Shown here in pieces: positions 45,776 to 57,814 of a DNA stretch of 64,000 bases (its first letter is position 1; every line of letters begins with the position of its first letter). The stretch lies in the NCBI GenBank assembly GCA_030278955.1, contig JAOANR010000003.1, forward strand, positions 18,871,050-18,935,049, written 5' to 3'. The notes beneath the pieces are model-generated. The model ran no database searches, was not told where the DNA came from, and saw only the letters and a program-made list of their open reading frames with translations. The stretch comes from Hygrophila difformis (taxonomy: Eukaryota > Streptophyta > Magnoliopsida > Lamiales > Acanthaceae). The position numbers and the translations under genes are program-made.

Positions 45776-47203
45776 TTTTGGGGAGATCTACAAGAAAACC
45801 GACAAAATATCCTTTAAAGAATATTCTCAATTGAATGGTTTTCTTTATTTTGAAAATAAATTATGTATACCAAAAGGATCCATCAGAGAACTTCTAATTA
45901 CTGAAGCACATTCTAGTGACATGATGGGTCACTTTGGTAGAATTGCAACTATGAGTGTTCTAACTGAATGTTTTTATTGGCCAGGAATGGAGAAACAAGT
46001 CAGTGACTTCATCAACAAGTGCATTACCTATTTGAGGGCCAAGTCAACCACCAAGCCACATGGACTTTATTAAGCCTTACCTGCACCAGAGGGGCCATGG
46101 ATTGATTTATCTATGAACTTCGTTTTGGGATTGCCTCGCACTGCTCGGGCTAAAGATTTTATTTTTGTGGTTGTTGACAGGTTCTCAAAGATGGCGCATT
46201 TTATTCCCTGTGCCAAAACGAACGATGCACACCACGTGGCCAAGATATTCTTCAAGGAAGTTGTGAGACTCCACGGTGTGCCGTGGACGATTGTTTCCGA
46301 CAGGGACGCAAAATTTGTAAGTTATTTTTGGAAATCCTTGTGCGCTGAGATTGGAACAAGACTGTTATTTTCCACTGCATATCACCCCAAACTGATGGGC
46401 AAACTGAAGCAGTAAATCGAGTTTTAGGTAATTTACTTAGAATTATCACTGCTACTAACAGTAAAAGTTGGGATGAATGCTTACCTTACATTGAATTTGC
46501 CTATAATAGACATGTACACAGCACAACGCATATGTCACCATTTGAGGTTGTGTACGGGTTTAACCCACTGACATCGCTTGATTTGTTGCCATTGCCTCGC
46601 AATGAGCATTTGAATATCAATGGCAGGGACAGGGGGCGAGCAATCAAAGAAATGCATGCTGATGTAAGGAACAGTCTAGTCAAAGCTGCTGAAGGTTATG
46701 CCAAATATAACAACCGTGGTCGGAAGGAACTGAAGCTTAATCCCGGAGATTGGGTGTGGCTCAATTGGAAAAAAGAACGATTCCCAACGAGCAGACGCAA
46801 CAAATTATCTCCGCGAGGAGATGGACCATTTAAAGTTTTAGAAAGAATTAATAATAATGCGTATAAATTGCAATTATCTGAAGAATATGATCATATTAAT
46901 CGTATCTTTAATGTTGCAGATCTGTCACTGTTCGAGAGGGACGAGGAAAATGCTGATCGATTTATGGAGCAACCTTCCCAAGGGGGTGGGGATGGCATGG
47001 GAGCCAGAACTGTAGCACTTAGCATCCCAGAAGGACCCTGCTCTAAGCAACGTGCCAAGAGGTTCCTCAACACCATTGCCAAAATACTATCCGATGAATC
47101 CGAGGTGTGGGAACAGAAATTGAGCTACCCGGATAAAAATGGGCCGAGATTGATAATCCATTTAATTGAAGATGTTGGGCCAAGGAACTTAATGAAGAAG
47201 TAG
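45753..47203 (+). pseudogene. Integrase of decayed gypsy element
   Basis: The N-terminal zinc-binding region has lost its last Cys (Tyr in CITYLRAKS). The first catalytic Asp appears as Asn (MNFVLGLPR); the second is kept (SDRDAKF). The third position, Glu, falls in a frame shift near 46385-46415 where one base seems lost. TAA at about 46071. The C-terminal DNA-binding part (GDWVWLNWKKERFP, FNVADLS) is open to the TAG at 47203. Loss of two catalytic positions plus frame breaks make the enzyme dead. Confidence 0.85.
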
Positions 47204-47690
47204 AAGTGCCAAGACCCACATGAGCTCAAAGCCCACAAGCAAGACCACCAACACATTATGGATGTGCTTAGACTTTATTATTTCCATAGCGTTGGTACTT
47301 ATTTAATTTACATAGCTAGTCGTTTAATTCCGTGTAATATGGTTTGCCTATATATAAGGCATCACCCACACTTTGTGAGGCCCTTTGGAATGATATAACA
47401 AATTGGAGTGTTTTCTCTTTGGTGATAACCGAGAGTATTTAGAAGGTCATTTTGAATTTCTCCCTTGTTAGTGCAATTCCTTTCAATCTTGAGATGTGCT
47501 TGATCGTATCGGCACCTCGAAGATTATTGATCGAGGGAATCGTGGCTCATTTAGTGTGTCCATTGATCCAAGATTAAGCTTTCGGTAAAGGAAATCTCAA
47601 CCTATCCTTTTATTTTCATTTTGAGTTCATCCTTGTTCATCGTTGTTCATCACTTGTTCATCATAGAATATTGTGTCTAATCCCGATCCA
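47204..47690 (+). repeat. Probable 3' LTR remnant of the gypsy element
   Basis: It follows a purine-rich stretch (GAAGAAGTAGAAG near 47190-47202) and holds a TATA-like TATATATAAG (47349-47358). Repeated TTGTTCATC words occur near 47630-47665. No second LTR is present for comparison, so this is positional inference. Confidence 0.4.
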
Positions 47691-48252
47691 TGGCAACCAG
47701 GCTTCAAACACTAAAGAGGAAATTGTAAAAGAGGGGAAAGTGGCTTTGGGCAACTCTAATGGACCAAGTGAGGAAAACAAAGAGGAAAAGGAGTCCCGTG
47801 ATCATCTCATGGAGGGGCAAACCACGGAAGATATCTCAATGCAGCTAGAAAGGGAGGAGTGCATTAACGTTGGAATTTCAATGAGCTTAAAAGGGGGAAA
47901 TGAGGTTAAAACAGGGAAAGCTAAATTGGGCCAACATGGGTTAGGAGTGGAGAACAAGCCCACTATCAGTCCTAGGGCCTTAAAGCTAATCACCAACACG
48001 GTGGAAGCTAAATTCAAGCCCAAAGCCAAAGGGAAAGGGACACAGGGAGGGGGAAAAGTGAATACGATTATAATCAATGCCAACTCCGACTGCAACCACA
48101 CTCTGGCCAAAAGGGCGAGGCCGGCGGAGTCGAATGAGGATACTCGATCGGATGCTAAATCAGGGAATCCCAATCCTGAAAATGAACAGAGCAAAAGGGC
48201 TGAAACAAAGGTTTGTATAGATACAGACCAATACAGACCAATCTCCGTTTGA
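47691..48252 (+). pseudogene. LINE ORF1 C-terminal fragment
   Basis: An open frame of charged, low-complexity residues typical of the tail of plant L1 ORF1 proteins after the zinc knuckle. No RNA-binding domain or knuckle remains. A short duplication (ATACAGACCAATACAGACC, about 48221-48239) sits at the point where ORF1 sequence gives way to endonuclease sequence. Identification depends mainly on position ahead of ORF2. Confidence 0.45.
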
Positions 48253-51200
48253 TTAAGAATTTGATTTGTGGTGCTTGGGCTCTAGTTGGGGATAGGAATC
48301 AAATACCTGTCTCTGATGAAGTCCATGGAGGAATATACAATTTAAATCGTGCGGAAGAATTCTAGGAACTTCTGGTAGATTGTGGGCTATCTATAATCAA
48401 TACTCTAGGTGGGATGTTCACTTGGGTTAGGCCGATGGGTATAAATAATCACATTATGAAAAGGCTTGATAGGTGCTTGATCGGGTTTGCACGGGTATTG
48501 GAGAGACTGGGATCGGACTATTCACCCCTTTTGGTTCACTGTGGTTCACCTCCGGCTGCGCCACCATCTAAGCCTTTTAGGTGGGAAGCCGCGTGGACAA
48601 CTGTGGATGGGTACCGTGATGTGGTGGAAGCTGCTTGGAAACAGAACGACCAGTCTGTCCTTTCTCAATTGGGATCGGTCAGGGATGCATCTCTTACTTT
48701 CCATCGTTCTAATGTTCAGAAATATCTATTGGAAAAAATTGAAAATTAAGAGACGATTGGCAGGGATCACAAGGGCTATGAAAAGGGTTGACTCAATAAA
48801 GCTTCACCTCCTTGAACCTGAACTAAAGGAGGAGTACAATCAACTTCTTATTCAAGAAGAAATTAGATGGTTCCAAAGGGCTAAGAATAGTTGGGTTAGA
48901 ATGGGAGATCGAAACTCTGCCTATTTCCACGCCATTGTCAGCAGTTGCATGCACCACAATTGAATTCATGGGCTTTTCTTGGAGGATGGATCTTGGTGCG
49001 AGGATGTGCAAAGTCTTCAATCAGCAGCAAGGGAATACTTTGCACATCTACTTGTTGCTCCCCCTATAGCTCACAGATGGGAACATCAGTACAAGTTGAG
49101 GATATCCCTTGATTGAGCCCTATCAAGCCGGACGAGAAAAATAGGTTGGAAACAGAGCTTGGCAGAGAGGAGGTGGAGGCAGTTATCTCTAATATCCAAG
49201 CCTACTTCGCGCCTGGTCCAGATGGATTCCCCGCACTATTCTATAAGCATTATTGGGACCTTATTGGGGATTCAGTTTTCATTTTTCTCAAGCAGACATT
49301 GGAAATGAGGTCCTTCCACCAGGAGATTGCCCGTGCATACATATGCTTGATCCCAAAGATCACTCATCCCTCCACTTTCAAACATTTTAGACCCATTACC
49401 CTATGCAATGTACTATACAAGATCCTCACTATACTTCTAGTCAACAGGATTAGACCTATCTTTCAGAGGAACATTTCTCATCATCATCGGCCTTCTTGCC
49501 AGGTAGGAGATCTATTGATAATGCCGTGACCCTTCAGGAACTCATGGGACATCTCACGGGGAGCAAAGCCAAACTTAAGGCCATCATCATCAAAATTGAT
49601 TTAGAGAAAACGTACGACCGTGTCAATTGGGACTTCCTTCACTCATGCATTCAGGATCTGGAATTTCCAAAAATGATAGCCCAACTTATCATGCAATGTG
49701 TGAAGTCTCCATATTTTTCTATAATATAGAATGGCTGCGCGCTTGAAGAATTTAGGCCGGGGAGAGGGTTGAGACAAGGAGACCCCCTTTCACCTTACCT
49801 ATTCCTCTTGGTTATGGAGAAACACTCCAACATGATTCAAAGAGAGGTGGCAATGGGAGTTTGGGCTCCTATTCGACTGTGACATGGAGGTGTTGACATA
49901 TCACACATGTTATTTGCAGACAATCTTATTCTCAATTCGATGGTGAAGAGAACCAGCATAAAGGCCATTGCCAATACCATGAAGGTTTTTGGAGAAATCT
50001 CAGGGCTCAACCTGAATCCTCTTAAGTCCAAGCTCTTTATTCCTAAATATGTTTATTAGGTTGAGAGTGATATGATTGAGGCTCAATATTCCAGCGGCTG
50101 TTTCACTTGGCACATACCTCTGCAACATTCAACAATAGACCGAAGGTCTCGTACTTCACTTTCATTATTGATAAGCTCGACTCCAGGCTTAATGGTTGGA
50201 CGCTCGAGTTGTTAAATAAGGCTGGTAGGTTGACCTTCTGTCGAGCAGTCCTTTCGGCTATTCCGGCCTACTACATCCAACTATTCTGGCTCACAGAAGC
50301 TATTTGTGAAGGCATTGACAAAAAAAAATCAGAAAATTCTTGTGGAAGGATAGTCAAGGCAAAGGATTGAATCTGGTTAACTGGTCGAAGTTTTCCACTC
50401 CTAGGGATGCTGGAGGGCTCGGGATTAGGAGGGCGAGGACTATGAACATCTCACTTCTTGGCAAACTCTTATGGGGCCTTATCCAAGCTCTGGAAAAGCC
50501 ATGGGTGCGGTTAATACAGGATGGATTTCCAGCGACCGATCTCTCTCTTCCCCATAATGATAGATCTCGGTCCCTGTTGCTCGACACTATGAAAAAAATT
50601 TCCCTTATATTCGGGACATATTCTCTCTTAGACTTGTCAATGGTAATACTTCCATATGGTTCTCTCCATGGTGGAACAATCAACAGATTGTGCCGCTTCT
50701 CCATTTGTTGAAACCAGTGATATACATCTTAAAAGTTATAGACATCATCAATGGGAGATCTTGGAAATGGAATAGAACTAAATCTCAAAACTGCCTACAA
50801 GTTTCTTTTAAAGATGGAAGTGCCCTCATCCGACTGGACGTGGGTGTGGGATATCAACATCCCTGAAAAAGTTAGCTTCTTCATCTGGCTAATTTCCCAC
50901 AATCCTCTTCCAGTTAATGCTATAAGATATCACAGGAATCTGGCACCCTCTCCTCTTTGCACCATCTGTGGAACAGCTTGGGAAACCTGGGGACATTGCT
51001 TGTTCTATTGTAATTAGGCTAAGGTCTGCTTGAAGAGGCTCAAGATTGTCATTCCTGGAGATTACGACCAAACACCTAAACAAGACATCCGGACCCTGTA
51101 AAAACTTGATTCAAGATTCATGGGGCTAAATTTGTGATGGCTATGTGGACCTTCTGGTTGGGAAGGAATGCTCGGGTTTTCAAAGGTCAAGAGAAGCCAA

Positions 51201-51784
51201 CATGGATCCTGTTGAAGGATATCCACAACCTCTGCCTCGATGTTGAACATGGCAGACTGCCTCTATCCCCACATCATCAAGTCCCCAGATTGGTGAGTTG
51301 GAATATGCTCAAGCTCCATATGTACATCTTACATGTGGACGGGAGTATGCTTAGACCAAGTGAACGTGCGAGGTTCGGGTTCGTCGTTCGGGAGGACAAT
51401 GGTAACTGGCGTGGGGGAGGAAGTGGATTTCTTGGGAAAAGTTCTATAATCTTTGCCGAGCTCGCAGCCATTGCATTCGGATTGGAATATATGGCAGGTC
51501 TAGGGATTCCTTCCATCCATGTTTACACGGATTCCTCAATGGCCATTCGTCTACTTGAGGAGAATGATTCCTCCCACACTCTAGCCCCCATCTTGGTCCA
51601 GATCAGGAGGTACTTCAAGTTAGCAGGTATACATCACGTGCTTCGTGAGGGAAATAAAGTGGTGGATGGGCTTGCTCGTCACGGGGCATCCAAGGAAGAG
51701 TTCTTTACCACGTGGGCATTTCCACCCGATTTTATTCGGGAACTCTTTGCGGATGCCATAGGGACCTCGTTCCCTAGGGAGTAG
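48253..51784 (+). pseudogene. LINE ORF2 (endonuclease C-terminus, RT, RNase H)
   Basis: Endonuclease C-terminal part at about 48270-48550 with FTWVRP and SDYSPLLV. RT from about 49190 (APGPDGFPALFY) with motif A KIDLEKTYDRVNW near 49600. The catalytic FADD appears as FADN because codon 49922-49924 is AAT. Downstream are a CTICGTAWETWGHC zinc-finger-like stretch (about 50955-51000) and an RNase H domain (about 51335-51690) with DGS, FAELAA, YTDSS and VVDGLARHG. Stops at about 48363, 48961, 49728, 50057 and 51015 plus several frame shifts exclude function. Confidence 0.87.
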
Positions 51785-51878
51785 GCCGCTTGCTGCCTAT
51801 TGGTTCCTCTTTTATTATTTTTTTCCCCTTGTTCTCCTTGTATGTTTGTCCGGCCTTTGGCTAATCCCAAAAAAAAAA

Positions 51879-52720
51879 TTTATTAAGAGTGTTTACCAGA
51901 AGGCAGAAATATGAGCCCTTCGATTTGGTAGTCATTGTTCGATGTCTCTTAGAGCATCCACAGTGGTGGGTAGCAAACTACCATACTACCTCTACATTCC
52001 CATTACAAAGAGGACCAATGAAGGTAGTAGAAAAAGTGAAATAGTACTGTCACTACCAACTACATATGCAATGATGGCGTTTTTTTAATTATTTTTTTAA
52101 TTTTATAATTTGATTGAAGTATGTTTTTTTTGTCTATACATCATACATGCATGTTTTAATCTATTATTTTATTTTCTTTAATATGTATTTCTATATGCTA
52201 TTAATGAAAATTGTGTTAATTTTAATAGTTTAATATTGTTAATGGTAATTTTAATAAAATTAAAATTAATTTAAATATTTAAGATAAATAAGAAATATAC
52301 CAATATAGAATTTAAAAAAAATTATTACAATATTTTTTATAAAAAATAATATAGTAAATTTTATATATATATATATATATATATGAAAGTAAAAAATAAG
52401 AATTTTAAAGTATAAGAATATACTATATAATTAGATATATTAAAAAATAAATATAAAAAATAAACAAGAATTTTAAATTCTATGTATTCAAAAATAAATA
52501 ATGTAGTAATGATGAAATGTGGGTCCATGTATAGTAGAAGTTAGGTAGTGTTGTGGAAAAATTTAATCCTTTATAACATTAAAAGTAATAACATTCTACA
52601 CACACATAGTTTCCCGCCACTTGTATTTTCCCCACCCAAACAATTTTTTATTATTTTCTCTTTCACCCACTAAAACATCCACTTCCAACATAAAAAAATT
52701 GCACAATGACGTGGAAATTA
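51879..52720. other. AT-rich non-coding stretch
   Basis: Around 51954 a GAGCATCCACAGTGGTGGG word resembles the end of common plant MITEs, but no inverted partner was found. About 52080-52500 is very AT-rich, with (TA)n at 52365-52385. No gene seen. Confidence 0.5.
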
Positions 52721-52730
52721 TCCTCCCTAT

Positions 52731-52738
52731 TATAAATA
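52731..52738 (+). promoter_or_regulatory. TATA box upstream of unrecognised gene
   Basis: TATAAATA at 52731, with an inferred start near 52765. The leader contains a short upstream frame (ATG at 52827 stopping after two codons). A possible leader intron runs from GT at 52983 to AG at 53067, just before the coding ATG at 53073. Confidence 0.4.
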
Positions 52739-53072
52739 TGTGCTCCCCCTACCATGAAGAGGTCCAAACCAAAATTCCCTCTTTCCACTCTTCCTCATTC
52801 ATGAAGATAGAAATCCTCCGGCCGCCATGTTCTAACTTTCGAAGTTGATGTAAAAGGCGACTCAGCATGTTTTTTTTTTTTATTTATATATTTTACCAGT
52901 TGATTCTCTCCATTACTTTCTATCTTATCTAACCCGATGTTTCTTTCCATCGCAGGATTGAGTTATCAACATTTATTTTGAGGTAACATGATTTTCACAG
53001 CTTTATAGCTTCGTTCATTATGACTTTATGCACTGTGTTCACTGTTTTATTTCTGCATTTCTTCCAGATTCA

Positions 53073-53561
53073 ATGGCGATTGAATGTGAAAGCTGGGTAC
53101 ATGAGCTCAAACAGTACACAACCATTTTCTTCCCCAACGGTGCAAAGGCGGTTGAATTCAAACAGTTCCTTTTGAGTATTCGCAATGGTCGTGGACTGCT
53201 ATGGACGACGACTGACCTCGAAGTCATCGATGCAGCTTTGTACTTCTTGACTCGTGTTGATTCGGAAGTATATGTGTATTTGGCCGCCAGCGAGATGTCA
53301 TTCGAGATGAAAGGTGTGCTACATCGGATGAAGGACCTAAGAACCAGATGGAGTGAAACATTTTCTATAGTTTCTAACATGCTCCCTGTACCCACTGCCA
53401 TTTTTGATTCAATAGTGACGCACATAGAGTTCTTGTGCAGCTACCTGTATGATTTTTATTTCCGTCAGGCGACGCCTCAGTTATATGAATTTGAGATAGT
53501 TTGGTTCGAGTCGATTAGGAGCCGGCTTATACTATTATCAATCAAATATGATGAAGTTTGA
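53073..53561 (+). CDS. Unrecognised 162-residue protein
   Basis: An open frame of 162 codons plus stop, beginning MAIECESWVHELKQY. An in-frame upstream ATG at 53028 would add 15 residues, but 53073 was chosen because a good acceptor (CTTCCAG) ends at 53067, placing 53028 in a likely intron. The protein is rich in aromatic and hydrophobic residues alternating with charged ones, suggesting a helical globular fold; no signal peptide, zinc motif or repeat. A TATA box lies about 340 bp upstream. It is isolated from any transposon frame. Not recognised as any family; it could be a real small gene, a fragment of a larger gene, or a chance frame. Confidence 0.5.
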   Translation: MAIECESWVHELKQYTTIFFPNGAKAVEFKQFLLSIRNGRGLLWTTTDLEVIDAALYFLTRVDSEVYVYLAASEMSFEMKGVLHRMKDLRTRWSETFSIVSNMLPVPTAIFDSIVTHIEFLCSYLYDFYFRQATPQLYEFEIVWFESIRSRLILLSIKYDEV

Positions 53562-56500
53562 TTATCCAAATCCTATGTGTTTCTTTTTCCTTTTGTTAAA
53601 TAGGAATTTGCAATTTGTCTTAGTAAATGTTGCATTAACTTTCTTACTTTTGTTACATGGAAACATTATTCTTCGATCGCTTAAACCGACCTAAAATCAC
53701 TTCAACACTTCTACAGCAATATTGCTATACCGGGCGGGGCATGTGTTCATATGTCTACCTACCCTAAATGACATTAACATGAGTTGTTATACCAAACCAA
53801 CAATGCGTCTTTAATATGTCTATGAAAAAATGGAGTACTGCTCTATATGTGCAAATTACTAATTGAAAAAGGTTTGTCGTTTTGAATATGGCTATAAAAA
53901 AACTGAGTATTGTTCTATATTTGTAAATCAATTGAAAGAGTTTTGCCATTACCTAAGTCATTACCGTGTTTAAGTTGATATGTTCAATCCTTAGATTAAT
54001 CATGACGGTTCACTGTGTTGTAAGAAATTTGCATACTTACTCCATTTATCATTTCAATGTCGTACGACGTTTCTTCGAAATACATGGTCCAACCTACCTA
54101 TACAATATGTATGTGCTCAAGAAAATATAGATTCTTGGTGACTTTGTGACAATTATGGTTTTCGTATTCTCGATTTTTTTGAAACTGATTTTCAGATTTG
54201 CATGGTTGGTCCTTTATCTTTTCCATTGTGTTGTTATAATATAGCGCACTCTATTTAATTTATTTTTGATTCAACATAACATATGGTTTTGTTTATAAAG
54301 AACGTGATACCTACATATTTTGAATTTGTTTTCGCTCGATAATCGAGATGCCTTGCGCATCTTGCCGTGATGAAGTGTTAATGTTTTAAACACGGCATAA
54401 TCCTTATATGCAAAAGTGGCCGACTATTGACATTCCCAATAATATGTGGTCATTATTTCACTATAATCCTTCTACTTGCCGACCCTCACATCCAATTAAA
54501 TTTGGTATTACACTCGAACCCTTTTAGGGTTTGTATGTAGTGTTTGAGTGTAATAATTATAATCCTTCTACTTGCCGACCCTCACATCCAATTAAATTTG
54601 GTATTACACTCGAACCCTTTTAGGGTTTCTAAGTAGTGTTTGAGTGTAATAATTATACCATGTCCCATCCGTCTCATATTATTGGTCACTTAGATTTTTG
54701 ATTGTGTATTCGGTAAAATACTTGCCTGCAGAAAGCCACTAAGTATTTCTCTTCCCAATACATGGCAATTATTTCAAATCAATCGCTATATACATCAAAA
54801 AACTGTGACTCCATTCAAATTGAATTGAATTGCCTGCACGCCCATAATATAATCTAAATTCCATTGAATAACTTTCCACTTTTTTTGAATCATGATCACT
54901 AATTCGTTCGATTCAGACAGTAATTGTTTTCAAACACGCTTATATTCCCACTATGTGGCCAGTTTTGCACTCGAAACCTATATACAAGCCTACTTTCACA
55001 ATCAATTGAAATGTTGCTTGTGCAAATTAGTTTTCTTAAACCCTAATGGAGTTATTGGTATAATACTTTCCTGCACAAAACCATCGAGTGTTTTTCTTCC
55101 CAATACATGACAATTGTTTTAAATAAACCCTATATACAAAATAGGGGCGCGACCGCTGTTCTATTTACTAAATCAAATTAAAAAAGAATAAATAATTTTG
55201 ATGGGTCGTTGGTGTTCGATTACATGATCCGCACTCCATGTCCACAATTGAATAATTTAATATAACTTATTTTTTGAATGATCAACATGTATATGTAAAT
55301 TATATAGAAAGGATTTTTACTCATATAAATCCTTGAAGAAATTTATTCGCGTATAAGCCCAATACATAAGCCCGATACAAAATAATTTTCTCTAACCATC
55401 ATCACAAATTAATTGGATAATCTATTTTTGATATAGTTACCATGTCTTATGTTACATGAAGGACAATTCATTTCCAGAACCCATGTAACATTGCTTGCAA
55501 CGACCATTGTATTAAGCGATCCACCTTTCATGCGCTTCATCGAATAATTAGATATAATATATGTCTTCTACGATCAACATATATATCTAGATGAAATAAA
55601 TGATTTTTATGAGTATGTGTTAAAAAAAATCGAATTGCTTACACGGCCAAACTACAGGCCATTTTAATTCAATAAAAAAATGCTATCACGATCACAAGTT
55701 AATTGTATAAACTAAAACAATTATATTCTCTTCACATGTTTCTAAATCGTGTTCAAAATTTAGGTAGTGTGAACACAATCGTAAACAACTAATCACGTAT
55801 TCAATGTCTTCGTTGAATCCTTATATTTAATATAGTATCAAAACGTATGTTATGATGACAATTTATTCTAATCGAAATCAATTTAATACCACAGCCACGT
55901 ATGTTGAAGTCACTAACGAACAAAATAAAATGATTGCAACCTAATCCTTTCGTTTTAGACATGGCGGCATCAGTCTGTAATGACCGATTGGCCACATTTC
56001 CATTAGGTTCACTTCGTAGGGATATGAGTGTAATAATGAAAACGCATTGGGAACTTCAAGGCCCGCGAATCAAATTATATGCACAATGGTATTTGATCGG
56101 GAAAGGGTGCAAAGTATATTAGGAGAGTAGAGAAAACATTCGCATACTAGACTTATATCTTGCTTGTGCAAATAATATTCCTTAAACCCTAATCGAGGCA
56201 TCGGCGTAATATTTCCCTACGCAAAGACATCGAGTGTTTGTCTTCCCAATACAGGACAAATGTTTGAACTGAACCCTATATACAAAATACTATATTTCCA
56301 CCTATTCAAATTTACGAATGAAAAAATAAGATAATGATACTGGGCCGCCACTATTCAATTAAATTAAGCACCATCCATGACCACGATGGGATATTCCTTT
56401 AAGAACAATTCAAATATAAACCTGAAGGATGTAAATAACCTCAATGAGGTTATTTAATTCTAAAAATATAATAGTTTTAAAAGTAAACATATTTTAAAAT

Positions 56501-57795
56501 TAGGAATTGTGAACAAAGTTGTGTATGATTAAAGGAATGAACGTATATATAATATATTTGTTACCTACACTGATCACGTATTAAGTGTCATCACTTAATT
56601 CTTAATTTTATTCTAGAACCATAACCTAGCTTGTGATGGCCAGCTTTCCTGATCGATTTTAAATTAAGACTCCAATCACATTTGGTTGAGCTCATTTTGG
56701 TTTAGGGTTTGTCGTAGGGTTTTAGAGAAATAATGATCACGCATGCAAAACTCTAATCCGAATAGAATCAGAATATGGCCATCATTCGCATACTATTGGT
56801 CACTTGGATCTTTCTTGTGCAAAAAAAATTTCTTGAACCCTAATGGCTGCATCGGCATAATACTTCCCTGCACAGAGACATGAACTGTTTGTCTTCCCAA
56901 TACAAGACCAAAAAAAAAAAAATGAGAATGGTCAGCCATCCTTTATGTGTTGATGAAAAATCATTTATTAAAAAAACAGAAAAATAGTGTATAAGCACGT
57001 CCTACAATTGCGAGAAATAATGTAATAATCCTTTAGCATTGGATGAATTGTACATTCGAACATTTCAACACGATTGGTGTTTAAACATTTCACATTTAAT
57101 TACACATATGGATCAAAAACAGTACACCCTAATCCCTAAACCCTAAACCCTACACCTTAGACTCTAACCATTTTATTGTTTGTGTTTTAATATTTAATAT
57201 GTCAATATTAAATATATATATATATTCATTACATCATACAATGGATAAACATCCTTTTAAAATATTTAATCCGCATATAAAAATATACAAAACATTATTG
57301 TTTTTTGTCTTATATAGTATTTATTAAATATACCAATAATTTGTATACCAAATTATTTGTATATCTATAATTTGGTAATATTTAATTTGTATATCTAGAA
57401 CCATAACTTATGTTACGATGGCAATAAATTGATTGAAACCTATACACAATATAATCCCGCCTCCATTATGTTCAATTTTTTCTAACCATGATCACAAAAT
57501 AATTGGATAAACTGTTTTTGAAGACTATATATTTTCCACATCTCATGTTAAATGAACCACAATCCATGTAACATTGCTTGCAACGACTAATTTGTTAAAT
57601 GATCTATGTTTCCTGTCCCTCACTGAATAATTTGTCATGAGTAAATGCTTTATATTAGAGTATATCAAATTTAAAAAAGAAATGTGTGAAAAAAATTGTT
57701 GTAACCCTAAACTCTTTAATCCTATATATATTTTTCCAAAACCCTAAAAGCATATTGATGTATTTTTTCTAACCATGATCACAAAATAATTGGAT
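53562..57795. other. AT-rich intergenic region with diverged direct repeats
   Basis: No credible gene. Two repeat families occur in direct orientation. Family A is about 130-150 bp, with AAACCCTAAT and CTTCCCAATACA, at roughly 54690-54800, 55011-55145, 56145-56290 and 56785-56915. Family B is about 170-230 bp, with GATCACAAA, AATTGGATAA and CATGTAACATTGCTTGCAACGA, at roughly 55391-55621 and 57477-57670, with a third copy starting at 57762 and split by a LINE. A short telomere-like run (four CCCTAAA-type heptamers) lies at 57127-57154. Confidence 0.6.
54465..54656. repeat. 96-bp tandem duplication with internal inverted repeat
   Basis: Two nearly identical 96-bp units (54465-54560 and 54561-54656) differing at about two positions. 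Each contains ATTACACTC and, about 40 bp later, GAGTGTAAT, so each unit can fold into a hairpin. Confidence 0.9.
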
Positions 57796-57814
57796 AAACT
57801 ATTTTTGAATATTA
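57762..57814 (+). repeat. Family B repeat copy 3, left part (interrupted)
   Basis: Matches the start of the copies at 55391 and 57477 and ends at the LINE target duplication. The copy resumes at 60640 and continues to about 60860, so the LINE landed in a pre-existing repeat. Confidence 0.75.

Larger units (their letters stand above)
42026..47690 (+). mobile_element. Decayed Ty3/gypsy retrotransposon (gag-pol)
   Basis: The order gag, protease, RT, RNase H, integrase is the Ty3/gypsy order. Many stops and frame changes make it inactive. A promoter-like stretch after integrase (TATATATAAG at 47349-47358) suggests part of a 3' LTR. No 5' LTR or primer site was recognised and the 3' side runs into a LINE, so edges are approximate. 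No clear chromodomain was seen, but the protease and C-terminal sequence resemble chromovirus-type elements (CRM/Reina/Galadriel group); the clade is not resolved. Confidence 0.88.
47691..51878 (+). mobile_element. Decayed L1-type LINE
   Basis: Order: fragment of ORF1, C-terminal half of endonuclease, RT, zinc-finger-like region, RNase H, short 3' UTR and an A run (51869-51877). The N-terminal half of the endonuclease is missing, implying an internal deletion near 48250. Several stops and frame changes. No target duplication was found, perhaps because the 5' side merges into the gypsy LTR remnant. Confidence 0.85.

Noticed and set aside
52621..52848. 75-codon frame upstream of the unrecognised gene
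   Set aside because: It spans the TATA box and leader, and its composition follows the local pyrimidine richness.
55934..56122. 62-codon frame MQPNPFVLDM...
   Set aside because: No recognised motif, no promoter signal, lies among diverged repeats and overlaps a frame on the other strand.
57127..57154. Telomere or telomere scar
   Set aside because: Only four imperfect heptamers; short CCCTAAA runs are common in plant DNA.
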